A stretch of 7,248 nt of DNA from Planctomycetes bacterium SM23_32 (GCA_001303885.1 LJUE01000217.1:1-7248), one strand, 5' to 3'. Numbered from the stretch's first letter, positions 1 to 6,902 are shown. The notes: generated by a model from the sequence alone, not told the origin. Numbers and translations are program-made.

Positions 1-452
1 CCCGAGGTGTCCCGGTCCAGCCGGTGGACCAGGTGGGGGCGGCGATAGGGGCCGTCGGCCGGCAAGTCGCGGTTGACGTGGGCCAGGAGCGAGCGGTAGA
101 ACTCGCCCCCGCCCCCCGAGCGGTCGGGCAGCACGGGGAATCCGGCAGGCTTGTTGACGCACAGGTGGTGGGCATCCTCGTGCAACACGTCGAGGTCGAG
201 CGCGGGGGCCGGCAGAGGCGTGACCGACAGGCCGGCAGGCAGGCCCACGACGTCGCCCGTCCAGAGGGTGCGTCCGCCGGAAGCGTCCCGGCCGTTGACG
301 CGGATGCGGCCCGAGGAGATGAGGCGCCGCAGCGAGCCCTTCGACTCGTTGATCAGCCACGAGGCGGCGAACTCCAGCAGCTCGCAGCCGGACTGCTCCT
401 GCGGGACGCGCAGTTCGGTCCCCCTCTGCTCATCGTCGGGCTGAACCGTCAT
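1..452 (-). CDS. RluA-family rRNA/tRNA pseudouridine synthase, N-terminal part (3' end outside window)
   Basis: This enzyme isomerises specific uridines to pseudouridine in rRNA or tRNA in the cytoplasm. About 150 residues are visible. Residues ~21-75 look like an S4 RNA-binding domain (LLEFAASWLI, then SLRRLISSGRIRVNGR). The catalytic domain then opens with HEDAHHLCVNKPAG (91-104), typical of RluA enzymes. At the left edge comes the family signature HRLDRDTSG (143-151), with the presumed catalytic Asp at 146. The start is the ATG at 452-450; no closer in-frame start lies upstream, and the ribosome site is weak. The gene follows the lipoprotein gene in the same direction after a 58-base gap. 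Domain order S4 plus RluA fits RluC/RluD-type proteins, but the specific target cannot be told from this fragment. The family call is secure; no subfamily symbol is given. Confidence 0.93.
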   Translation of the reverse strand, partial: MTVQPDDEQRGTELRVPQEQSGCELLEFAASWLINESKGSLRRLISSGRIRVNGRDASGGRTLWTGDVVGLPAGLSVTPLPAPALDLDVLHEDAHHLCVNKPAGFPVLPDRSGGGGEFYRSLLAHVNRDLPADGPYRRPHLVHRLDRDTS

Positions 453-493
453 GCGGAGCCCCGGGCACGAGGGAAGCTGCCGCCGTAAGGCGC

Positions 494-509
494 CGGCGGG
501 CGCCCGCCG
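494..509. repeat. 16-bp perfect palindrome just after the lipoprotein stop codon
   Basis: CGGCGGGCGCCCGCCG is its own reverse complement. It begins one base beyond the TGA of the lipoprotein gene (minus strand). As RNA it would fold into a 6-bp GC stem with a four-base loop. No run of T follows on the minus strand, so it is not a standard intrinsic terminator. It could be a 3' stabilising hairpin, a Rho-linked pause site, or chance in GC-rich DNA. Confidence 0.4.
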
Positions 510-510
510 C

Positions 511-1398
511 TCAGCTATAGGGGATGGCCTCGCCGCGCAGCCGCAGCAGGTAGAAGACCCAGCCCTCGTCGCTCGGCATGAAGGTCATCTCGATGCGCAG
601 CGTGTCGGCCTCGTCAATCCCGGCGGCGGGCCAGACGTAGAAGACCTCGTAGACGGCCGTCACACCGTTGGGCGGAGCGAACTCGTAGTGAAGGACGTCC
701 TCGGGCTCCGGCCAGTCCTCGATCTGGAGCACCTTCACCAGCTTCATGTCTTGCATGAGCATGATCACCGGCGGTGGGGCCTCCTGCGTGAGCCGCTCCC
801 ACCATGTCTGGATGGGCCGGCGGTAGCGGCTGTGTTCGGGCAGCACCTCGTAGTGCAGCGAGGCCGCCTCCCCGGCCTCCAGCTTCTCGATGATCCGGCG
901 CACGGTGGGCAGAAGGACCATCTCCAGCTCAGCGGGCACCTCTATGGGATCGCCGCGAACCGGCTGGCCGATCTCGAAGTCCAGGATGCGCCATTCGTCG
1001 TCGGCCTTGACGAACACGAACTCCTCGGTGAACGGCTTGCCGACGGTGGCCGATCCGTCCACCTCCAGCTCCAGCCGGTCGCCCTGCCAGCGCTTCCAGC
1101 GGACGTCGTCCACCGCTTCCTGTACTTCGAGGGTGTAACCGCTGTAACGGGCCAGCATGCTGCCCAGCGTCAGCTCCCTGCAGAGCCGGCGCACCTCGTG
1201 CCGCTTCAGCACCGGGGAGAGCAGCGGCGGCAGCAGGTCGGCGCTCTGCTCCCGCATGGCGACAACAAAGGAATCCAGCAGTGCGGCGACCTGCTCTCGG
1301 CCGGCGTCGGCCACCTCCTGCTGGCGCGGCGTCGGCGAGGCGCAGCCCACCATCACCACACAGACGGCGGCGCCGAGCAACTTGAGCGATCTGCCCAC
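511..1398 (-). CDS. Predicted outer-membrane or periplasmic lipoprotein, possibly two NTF2-like domains; family not recognised
   Basis: I do not recognise this 295-residue protein. The chosen start is GTG at 1398-1396 because AAGGAGG lies 5 bases upstream. From that start residues 1-19 form a compact lipoprotein signal: GRSLK, a hydrophobic stretch, then lipobox MVGC with the lipidated Cys at 19. An upstream ATG at 1434 would add charged residues before the signal and is less likely. Residues ~35-147 resemble an NTF2/SnoaL-like unit: an N-terminal helix (VAALLDSFVVAMREQ), then strands ending FVFVKADDEWRILDFEI. Residues ~155-295 seem to repeat that plan (helix LLPTVRRIIEKLE, ending IEMTFMPSDEGWVFYLLRL). 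The similarity is judged by eye only. It follows the glycosyltransferase gene by 80 bases with no clear terminator between, so cotranscription is plausible. It probably acts in the periplasm as a binding or scaffold protein, but the function is unknown. Confidence 0.78.
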   Translation of the reverse strand: MGRSLKLLGAAVCVVMVGCASPTPRQQEVADAGREQVAALLDSFVVAMREQSADLLPPLLSPVLKRHEVRRLCRELTLGSMLARYSGYTLEVQEAVDDVRWKRWQGDRLELEVDGSATVGKPFTEEFVFVKADDEWRILDFEIGQPVRGDPIEVPAELEMVLLPTVRRIIEKLEAGEAASLHYEVLPEHSRYRRPIQTWWERLTQEAPPPVIMLMQDMKLVKVLQIEDWPEPEDVLHYEFAPPNGVTAVYEVFYVWPAAGIDEADTLRIEMTFMPSDEGWVFYLLRLRGEAIPYS

Positions 1399-1403
1399 CT
1401 CGT

Positions 1404-1410
1404 CCTCCTT
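1404..1410 (-). promoter_or_regulatory. Strong Shine-Dalgarno site setting the GTG start of the lipoprotein gene
   Basis: On the minus strand the sequence is AAGGAGG followed by ACGAG and then GTG, giving a 5-base spacer. It is the best ribosome-binding site in the window. It decides for the GTG at 1398 over the longer in-frame starts at 1434 and 1461. Confidence 0.8.
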
Positions 1411-1478
1411 TCCCCACTCTGGCCGACGCTTCATGGTACAGCCCGCCGGCCTGCCGCGCAATCCCGAAGCCCGCCCGA

Positions 1479-2243
1479 TCAGACCGTCGCGGGCTTCTTG
1501 CGTCCCGCCGGGGTGAACATCAGCCGGAAGACGGTCGAAATGCCGCCCCAGATCTCCCCGAACGATATCTTCGAGCTGCCCCGCCGGCGGTCCACGAACA
1601 GTATCGGCACCTCGGCGATGCGCCAGCCGCGCCCCGAGCAGTGCCAGAGCATCTCCTCCTGGAAGGAGTAGCCCCTCGAGACGATGTTATCGAGAGCGAT
1701 GCCCTTCAGCACCTCCCTGCGGAAGCACCGGAAGGCTCCCGTGCAGTCGGCCGGCTCCAGGCGCAGGGCGGCCCGGGCCACCAGGTTCGAGAGCGAGCTG
1801 AGGAAGACGCGCCGCGCCGGCCAGTCCTTATGGCCTCCCCCCTCCACGTAGCGCGAGCCGATGACGACGTCGCTCTCGACGCTGGCCTCGATCATGGGGC
1901 GTATGCGGTCAGGCGGATGGGAGAAGTCGGCGTCCATGGTGACCACGCGGCCATAGTCGCGCGCCAGGGCCCAGCGGTAGCCCGCGATGTGCGCCGTGCC
2001 CAGGCCGAGCTTGCCGCCGCGCTGGAGCAGATGTATGCGGGGCTCGGCCTCGCCGAGCCGCTCCACCACGCGGCCGGTGCCGTCGGGCGAACCGTCGTCC
2101 ACCACCAGCACCTCCACGCCCCGCCCCTGCCCGAGGATGGCCCGGCAGAGCGGCTCGACATTCTCCCGCTCGTTGTAGGTGGGCACCACGACGAGGGTCT
2201 TGAGCGTGTCCGCAGCCGAGGGGGCCCGTGCCTTCGCCGTCAT
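1479..2243 (-). CDS. GT2 glycosyltransferase, polyprenol/dolichol-phosphate mannose synthase type (DPM1-like)
   Basis: Enzymes of this family move a sugar, usually mannose from GDP-mannose, onto a polyprenyl phosphate at the cytoplasmic face of the inner membrane. The product is a lipid-linked sugar donor for envelope glycosylation. The 254-residue protein has the whole family pattern: VPTYNERENV (20-29), the nucleotide-binding VDDGSPDGT (48-56), metal-binding DAD (104-106) followed by FSHPP, GSRYVEGG (129-136), CTGAFRCFRR (167-176), GYSFQEEMLW (191-200) and RRRGSSKIS (219-227). No C-terminal membrane helices are present, as in the soluble, single-domain form of the family. The start is ATG at 2243-2241 with GGAG 10 bases upstream. 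It lies 91 bases after the ABC exporter gene and before the lipoprotein gene, same strand. The sugar and lipid specificity cannot be read from sequence; some relatives use glucose or other donors. Confidence 0.92.
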   Translation of the reverse strand: MTAKARAPSAADTLKTLVVVPTYNERENVEPLCRAILGQGRGVEVLVVDDGSPDGTGRVVERLGEAEPRIHLLQRGGKLGLGTAHIAGYRWALARDYGRVVTMDADFSHPPDRIRPMIEASVESDVVIGSRYVEGGGHKDWPARRVFLSSLSNLVARAALRLEPADCTGAFRCFRREVLKGIALDNIVSRGYSFQEEMLWHCSGRGWRIAEVPILFVDRRRGSSKISFGEIWGGISTVFRLMFTPAGRKKPATV

Positions 2244-2262
2244 ACGGGTGCATCTCCGCTGA

Positions 2263-2301
2263 GGGGGCGCTTCCCCCGGGCATTTGACACGGTGTGCCCG
2301 G
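2263..2301 (-). other. Two overlapping, mutually exclusive hairpins between exporter and glycosyltransferase genes
   Basis: On the minus-strand transcript, CCGGGCA (2295-2301) can pair with TGCCCGG (2276-2282) around a 12-base loop. GGGGG (2273-2277) can instead pair with CCCCC (2263-2267) around the loop AAGCG. The two stems share bases 2276-2277, so only one can form fully. Neither is followed by a T-run, so a normal intrinsic terminator is not supported. They lie just upstream of the glycosyltransferase ribosome-binding region (2254-2257) and might affect its translation or processing. Confidence 0.35.
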
Positions 2302-2334
2302 CCCGCTGCAAGGGGCGGGCGAGCGGGAGCCGGC

Positions 2335-4035
2335 TCACGGGTTCAGGACGACCCCGGAGGAGTCGCGCACGGTGACCTTGCCGTCCGCAACGTGGATCTG
2401 CTTGTCGGCGTAAGGCAGCTCGGCCGGGTAGTGGGTGATGGTGAGCACGGTGCGGTTGCCGATCAGGCTGCTGACGCCCTCGATGGCGCGCTGGCGGGCC
2501 GTGCGGTCCAAGGAGACGAGGGGCTCGTCCATGATGAGGATGCGGGGGTTCTTCAGGATGGCGCGCGCGATCATCAGCCGCCGCTGCTCGCCCTGGGAGA
2601 GCTGCACGCCCCCCTCGCCTATCATCGTCATGTAGCCCTGAGGCAGCCTCTCGATGAACTCGTGCGCGTAGGCGCGCCTGGCCGCCTCGACGATGGCCTC
2701 GTCCTCGCCCTGGGGCCACGCGTAGCGGATGTTGGCCATCACCGTGTCATTGAACAGGAAGCACTCCTGGAAGACGAACCCGATCTGCTGGCGCAGGGAG
2801 GTGAGCGTGAAGTCGCGCACGTCCACGCCGTCAACCAGCACGGCGCCCCTCTGGGGGTCGTAGAAGCGCGGGATCAGGTTGATGCACGTGCTCTTGCCCG
2901 AGCCGCTGGGGCCGGTGACCAGCACGTGCTCGCCCGGCTCGATGACGAAGGAGACGTCGTCCAGGACCGTGGCGTTCTGGAAGCCGAAGGAGACGTTGCG
3001 GAACTCGATGCGGCCGTGCGCGATCTCGCGCGGCACGGCTTCGGCGCGTTCCCGCACGCCCGGTTCGATGTGCAGTATCTCCGAGACGCGGTCCACCGAG
3101 GCGCTGGTGCGAGGGAACCGGCCCGCCTGCGAGACCAGCTCGATCAGCCGCGGGTAGAGCAGCCAGACGTATCCGTAGAATTCCACAAACCTGCCCGGCG
3201 TCATGCCGCGGTAGAGCACCGAATAGCCCCCCACGCCGAACAGCACGACCAGCCCGAGCCCCACCAGCAGGTCGGCGGCCACCTTCTGGAGGATGTAGTA
3301 GCGGCTCTGCTTGATCTGGGCCCGCATGCCGCGCCGCATGGACTCGCGGAACTTCTCCTGCTCGATCAACTGCGTGGCGGACGCCTTCACCGTGGCCGCC
3401 CCGTCGAACTGCTCGATCAGGTTGCCGCTGACGTCGGCGATGCGCTCCTTGGCCTCACGCGCGTAGGCCGATATGGGCTTGCGGAACACGCAGTAGACCG
3501 CCACGTGGCAGGGCAGGATGGCCAGCGTCCAGACCGCCAGAAACCAGTCCACCCTCAGCATCACGGCCCCCGCCACCACCAGCATCAGCACGTTGATCAT
3601 GATGCTGGCCAACTCGTCCTGGATGAACTGCTTGATGGACTGCACGTCCTGCAGGACGCGGGCCGATATCTTGCCCGGCTTGTTCTGCTGGTAGAAGTCT
3701 ACCGACAGCGTGTGCAAGTGGCTCAGCAGGCGCTGACGCAGCTCGAACGCCGCCCGCTCGCCGACCACGATCACCTTGTTCTTGGTCAGGTAGTAGAGCA
3801 CGTTGCGGGCGACGTAGATCAGCAGGATGACGCCCAGCACCTTCACCAGCAGGCCGACCTGGGGCGACGCCTGCTGCTTAAACACCCGGTCAATGACGTA
3901 GCCCAGCACCTTGGGCATCGCCAGGTTCAGGCACGCCAGCACGGCCAGCCCCGCCAGCACGGCCCCCAGCGCCGCCCGGTAGGGGCGCACCAGCTCGGCC
4001 ATCTCCCTGATTGCACTGAAGGGCTTGCGTGTCAT
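2335..4035 (-). CDS. ABC exporter half-transporter, fused membrane and ATPase domains (MsbA/lipid exporter-like)
   Basis: This is a type I ABC exporter that should dimerise in the inner membrane and pump a lipid, drug or lipid-linked substrate outward using ATP. From ATG 4035 it has 566 residues, normal for MsbA-like proteins. Membrane segments lie at about 22-41, 64-84, 143-160, 164-184, 252-273 and 286-304. The ATPase domain has Walker A GPSGSGKST (375-383), Q-loop Q423 in FVFQE, signature LSQGEQ (479-484, a variant of LSGGQ), Walker B ILIMDEP (499-505) with catalytic Glu504, and H-loop His535. The A-loop aromatic appears to be Phe. The start is uncertain: GTG codons at 4098 and 4092 are in frame, but none of the starts has a clear ribosome site, and the ATG gives the usual short N-terminus before the VRPYR motif. 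It is followed by a polyprenyl-sugar synthase gene, so a lipid-linked substrate is possible but not shown. Confidence 0.95.
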   Translation of the reverse strand: MTRKPFSAIREMAELVRPYRAALGAVLAGLAVLACLNLAMPKVLGYVIDRVFKQQASPQVGLLVKVLGVILLIYVARNVLYYLTKNKVIVVGERAAFELRQRLLSHLHTLSVDFYQQNKPGKISARVLQDVQSIKQFIQDELASIMINVLMLVVAGAVMLRVDWFLAVWTLAILPCHVAVYCVFRKPISAYAREAKERIADVSGNLIEQFDGAATVKASATQLIEQEKFRESMRRGMRAQIKQSRYYILQKVAADLLVGLGLVVLFGVGGYSVLYRGMTPGRFVEFYGYVWLLYPRLIELVSQAGRFPRTSASVDRVSEILHIEPGVRERAEAVPREIAHGRIEFRNVSFGFQNATVLDDVSFVIEPGEHVLVTGPSGSGKSTCINLIPRFYDPQRGAVLVDGVDVRDFTLTSLRQQIGFVFQECFLFNDTVMANIRYAWPQGEDEAIVEAARRAYAHEFIERLPQGYMTMIGEGGVQLSQGEQRRLMIARAILKNPRILIMDEPLVSLDRTARQRAIEGVSSLIGNRTVLTITHYPAELPYADKQIHVADGKVTVRDSSGVVLNP

Positions 4036-4151
4036 GCCGGATGCACGATGGAGTCTCCCAGGACTGCGCTCAAACAGGCCAGACCTATACACTACCACGC
4101 GGCTGGGCGGCGTTGGAAGAGAGCGGGAGAGTGTAAAGGAAGGGAAGGCCC

Positions 4152-6797
4152 TCAGGAGGCCGAAGCGGGGTAGCGGAAGGCCACGCAGGCCTCGCGCAGT
4201 ATCAGCACGCCGTCTTCGTAGTACCAGACCTCCGTGCCGCCGTCGTCCGTGCGTTCCTTCGAGGCGGGCTCGCCGGCCAGTGAGACCACCTCAGAGGCCG
4301 ACATGCCCACCTTCACCTGAGCGAACCGTGGCGACTCGGCGCGCGCAACCGGCTGCGGGCCGGCCGAGCACCCGACGGCGGCCGCCACCAGCCGGGCCTT
4401 CAGGGCCGAGTAGTAGTAGTCGCTCTTGAAGAACATGCCGGCCACGCTGGGGTCAATGAGGAACATGCGCTCGTCTTCGCCGGCCAGCTCGGGGACGGCG
4501 ATACGCCGCCCGACACGGAAATCCCTCAGGGCGGGCAGCGCGCTGAAGTCGTTGACCTTGGCCACCTCGCGCAGGGCAATGGCCAGCTTCAGCCTCTGCA
4601 CGTCCTTCGCCGTGTCAATCAGCATGGCGCGCTCGCCGTACTGGTAGTCATCGCCGAGCTGATTGGCCGAGAGCATCACCTCCTCGGCCCGCGGCACGCC
4701 GCCGGAGAACTCCCCGCGGGGGTCGGCCACGGTCACCCATTCGGCCACGGCGACCGGATGCTCGAGGGCCGCCTCCAACCCGCCCTCCGCCTCCGGCCTG
4801 TAGCGCAACAGCAGGGCCCGTCTCGGGTAGTCACGCCCGAAGTAGTGCCGGAGGGTCTGCTCCACGTCGGCATCTTTACGCAGCCCCGGGCACGCCTCCT
4901 TGAGCTTGCGCCACAGCCACTTCAGCTTGAACCCGGCCGGGCTCTCGTCGTCCTTCTCGAAGAAGATGACGTTCTCGGTCGCGATCTGCTCGTCCAGGGC
5001 GAGCTTGTCCTTGGCGATCTCGTAGAGCATCCGGATCACCACGGCGTCCTCGCCGGGGATCATGCCGGCTGCCAGCTCCCGGAAGGGCGACCGATCGCCA
5101 TACTCCGGATGCCGCCGCACCAGCACGCGGGCCCGCTCGAAGGCCGTCAGGATCGTCTCGTTGCGCTGCAAGAAGTCCAGGTCGAAGACGTCCTCGCCCT
5201 TGATGCGGTAGGTGTTGCGGAACAGCCGGTTGTCCAGGAAGTCGAACCGGGCGGTGTCCTTCGGCAGCAGGGGCCGGTGCTGTCCGGCGGTGGCGATCAC
5301 GCGGGGGGTGAGCACGATGATGACTTCGCGCTTGGCCCGCGTGGTGACGCTGCGCCGGAAGAGCGGTCCCAGCAGGGGGATGCGGGACAGGATGGGTATG
5401 CGGTCCAGGTCGCGCGTCTCTTCGTTGCGGATCAGCCCGCCGATGATGAAGGGCGTGTTGTTGTGGACGCGGGCCACGGTCTCCACGATGCGGCGGTCAA
5501 TGGCCGGGGCCACCACCGTGCCCGCCACCTCGATGGCCTGGCCGGTCGGGATCTCGCTGACCTCGGCCACGATCTGCATGGTCACCGTCGAGTCATCCTG
5601 GCTGATGCGCGGCCTGATGTTCAGCACGATGCCCACCGGCTCGAACCGCACGTCCACGTTCTGGACGTCGAACGTCACCTTGGTGGAGAGGATGGGCGTG
5701 TCGCGCACGACCTTGATCCGCGCGTTGCGGTTGTTCAGCACCAGCACGGAAGGGCTGGAGAGCACCTCCGCCTTGCCCTCCTGGATGACGGCCCGAATGG
5801 TGCTGCGCAGGCGGTTGGCAAGCGCCGCCGGGGGCGTGTACTCCGGGTTGTAGGAGATGACGAACGGCGTGCCGCTCTCCGCGTTCAGGAAGGTCATCGT
5901 GAGCCAGTCCTCGCCGAAGTACTCCCACTGGGCGCCCAGCTCCTTGAACTCGTCCTCGGTCAGCTCGATGACCATGCCCTCGATAAGCACCTGGCGGTCC
6001 GGCACGTCCAGCGTCTCGGCCAGCAGCTCTTCGAGGCGGGCCACGGCCTCCGTCTGGCTCGGGTGGTAGAGGATCATCAGCCGGCTGTGCGGCGCCGAGA
6101 GCGTCTCCTCCTTCAGGGCAGCCTGCTGGGCCTCCTGGTCAACGTTGTACGCGCTGCGGCCCACCACTCCGCCGTCCGACTTGAACGGCAGCGCGAAGAC
6201 GGCCGGCAGGCTGTCGAGCCCCACCTCGCCCTCGGGCGCCTGCGTGTTGTAGCCCAGCTTGGCGAGGATCGTGATGCAGCTCTCCACGTCTATGCAGCTC
6301 AGCTCGTAGGTGTCGTGGCTGAGCTCGCGCACGGAGAAGGTGCGGGGCGACTCCCTGAACCCCTGCACGGCCTGCTCGACGACGCCCGCCACGTCCTGCA
6401 CGTCCGGGTTGGGCCGCGCCTGGTCGCCGGCCGCCACAGCGCCCCACAGGTAGATGCGCGAGTCGTGCGCGGCGTAGCACTTCAGGCCAACCAGCAGGAC
6501 GCGCTCGGCCTCGCCCTCGCCCTGTTTCACCAGGTAGGCGTGCCGGGTCAGCCCCTCGATCCGGTCGGGCTCCTCACGGCCGGTCCGGGCGTAGTTCAGC
6601 CCCACCAGCGCATGCTGGAGAGCCATCTCGTAGATGTCCTCGCAGGCAGGATCCCACAGGTCGGCGAGGACGATCTGGCGGCCGAACTGCGCCTCTTCCT
6701 GCTGCCCCCCGGCCGATGATGCCGCTGCGGCCGTCAGGCAGGCGACGAGGCAGATCCACAAGGCGCGCGTGCAGCCGAAACGCTGAAATCTCCGCAT
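4152..6797 (-). CDS. Secretin (GspD/PilQ family) with long C-terminal extension ending in a BamE-like segment
   Basis: Secretins form large multimeric gated pores in the outer membrane for type II/III secretion or type IV pili. From ATG 6797 the protein has 881 residues; GGGGA lies 7 bases upstream. Residues 1-29 are a Sec signal peptide (basic MRRFQRFGCTR, hydrophobic ALWICLVACLTAAAA, likely cut after SSA). Residues ~30-150 match nothing I know. A secretin N-type domain covers ~158-290, ending LDVPDRQVLIEGMVIEL. The secretin core is ~328-500, with SSPSVLVLNNRNARI, VGIVLNIRPRI, the hallmark RIPLLGPLFRR (about 472-482) and REVIIVLTPRVI. After the core come about 380 residues, far more than the usual tail. 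The last part (~823-875: VKVGMSASEVVSLAGEP, then TEVWYYEDGVLIL) resembles BamE/SmpA. No other secretion genes are in the window. A longer GTG start at 6863 is possible but sits almost on the predicted transcript start. Secretin identity is firm; the substrate and the tail's job are unknown. Confidence 0.9.
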   Translation of the reverse strand: MRRFQRFGCTRALWICLVACLTAAAASSAGGQQEEAQFGRQIVLADLWDPACEDIYEMALQHALVGLNYARTGREEPDRIEGLTRHAYLVKQGEGEAERVLLVGLKCYAAHDSRIYLWGAVAAGDQARPNPDVQDVAGVVEQAVQGFRESPRTFSVRELSHDTYELSCIDVESCITILAKLGYNTQAPEGEVGLDSLPAVFALPFKSDGGVVGRSAYNVDQEAQQAALKEETLSAPHSRLMILYHPSQTEAVARLEELLAETLDVPDRQVLIEGMVIELTEDEFKELGAQWEYFGEDWLTMTFLNAESGTPFVISYNPEYTPPAALANRLRSTIRAVIQEGKAEVLSSPSVLVLNNRNARIKVVRDTPILSTKVTFDVQNVDVRFEPVGIVLNIRPRISQDDSTVTMQIVAEVSEIPTGQAIEVAGTVVAPAIDRRIVETVARVHNNTPFIIGGLIRNEETRDLDRIPILSRIPLLGPLFRRSVTTRAKREVIIVLTPRVIATAGQHRPLLPKDTARFDFLDNRLFRNTYRIKGEDVFDLDFLQRNETILTAFERARVLVRRHPEYGDRSPFRELAAGMIPGEDAVVIRMLYEIAKDKLALDEQIATENVIFFEKDDESPAGFKLKWLWRKLKEACPGLRKDADVEQTLRHYFGRDYPRRALLLRYRPEAEGGLEAALEHPVAVAEWVTVADPRGEFSGGVPRAEEVMLSANQLGDDYQYGERAMLIDTAKDVQRLKLAIALREVAKVNDFSALPALRDFRVGRRIAVPELAGEDERMFLIDPSVAGMFFKSDYYYSALKARLVAAAVGCSAGPQPVARAESPRFAQVKVGMSASEVVSLAGEPASKERTDDGGTEVWYYEDGVLILREACVAFRYPASAS

Positions 6798-6804
6798 GTC
6801 CTGA

Positions 6805-6809
6805 TCCCC
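6805..6809 (-). promoter_or_regulatory. Ribosome-binding site for the secretin ATG start
   Basis: The minus strand reads GGGGA followed by TCAGGAC and ATG, a 7-base spacer. It supports the ATG at 6797, directly before a good signal peptide, rather than the upstream in-frame GTG at 6863. Confidence 0.55.
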
Positions 6810-6872
6810 GGACGCCGCCACGAGCCCCCCTGCCCGCTGAGGGCCCAGCGCACCGATCCCCACGAATCGGCC

Positions 6873-6896
6873 GGGGCATTATACCATCGTGGCCCC
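6873..6896. repeat. Inverted repeat enclosing the -10 motif
   Basis: CGGGGC on the plus strand (about 6872-6877) is repeated inverted as GCCCCG (about 6892-6897), with roughly 14 bases between that contain the TATAAT motif. As RNA from clpP readthrough it would form a 6-bp GC stem just after the clpP stop codon (6903-6905), but no T-run follows. It could be a weak end signal for clpP, a protein-binding site over the promoter, or chance. Confidence 0.35.
6878..6886 (-). promoter_or_regulatory. Extended -10 promoter motif upstream of the secretin gene
   Basis: The minus strand reads TGGTATAAT, an exact match to the sigma-70 extended -10 consensus (TGnTATAAT). It stands out as an AT-rich spot in very GC-rich DNA and lies between clpP and the secretin gene. 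No good -35 box is visible 15-19 bases upstream, which extended -10 promoters can tolerate. A transcript would start near 6871 and carry a leader of roughly 70 bases before ATG 6797. The match is seen; promoter activity is inferred, and the organism's sigma preferences are unknown. Confidence 0.55.
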
Positions 6897-6902
6897 GAGC
6901 CG

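Noticed and set aside
451..1671. Plus-strand open frame spanning the lipoprotein and part of the glycosyltransferase
   Set aside because: It crosses two well-supported minus-strand genes, has no domain, and no convincing ribosome site.
2284..2289. TTGACA, an exact -35 box on the plus strand
   Set aside because: No matching -10 box about 17 bases downstream and no plausible plus-strand gene follows.
4084..4089. TATAGG on the minus strand as a -10 box for the ABC exporter gene
   Set aside because: No acceptable -35 box at the right spacing and not an extended -10; only a weak match, so not listed as a promoter.
4036..4151. Possible intrinsic terminator between the secretin and exporter genes
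   Set aside because: The stretch after the secretin stop is pyrimidine-rich on the minus strand but has no stem of useful length and no T-run.
2284..4173. Plus-strand open frame of about 630 codons opposite the ABC exporter
   Set aside because: Antisense shadow: low-complexity composition, no motifs, and the minus strand has all ABC motifs in order.
4758..6719. Long plus-strand open frame of about 650 codons opposite the secretin gene
   Set aside because: It has no recognisable domain, is rich in His/Arg/Leu/Gly as expected from reading GC-rich DNA antisense, and the minus strand here encodes a clear secretin.
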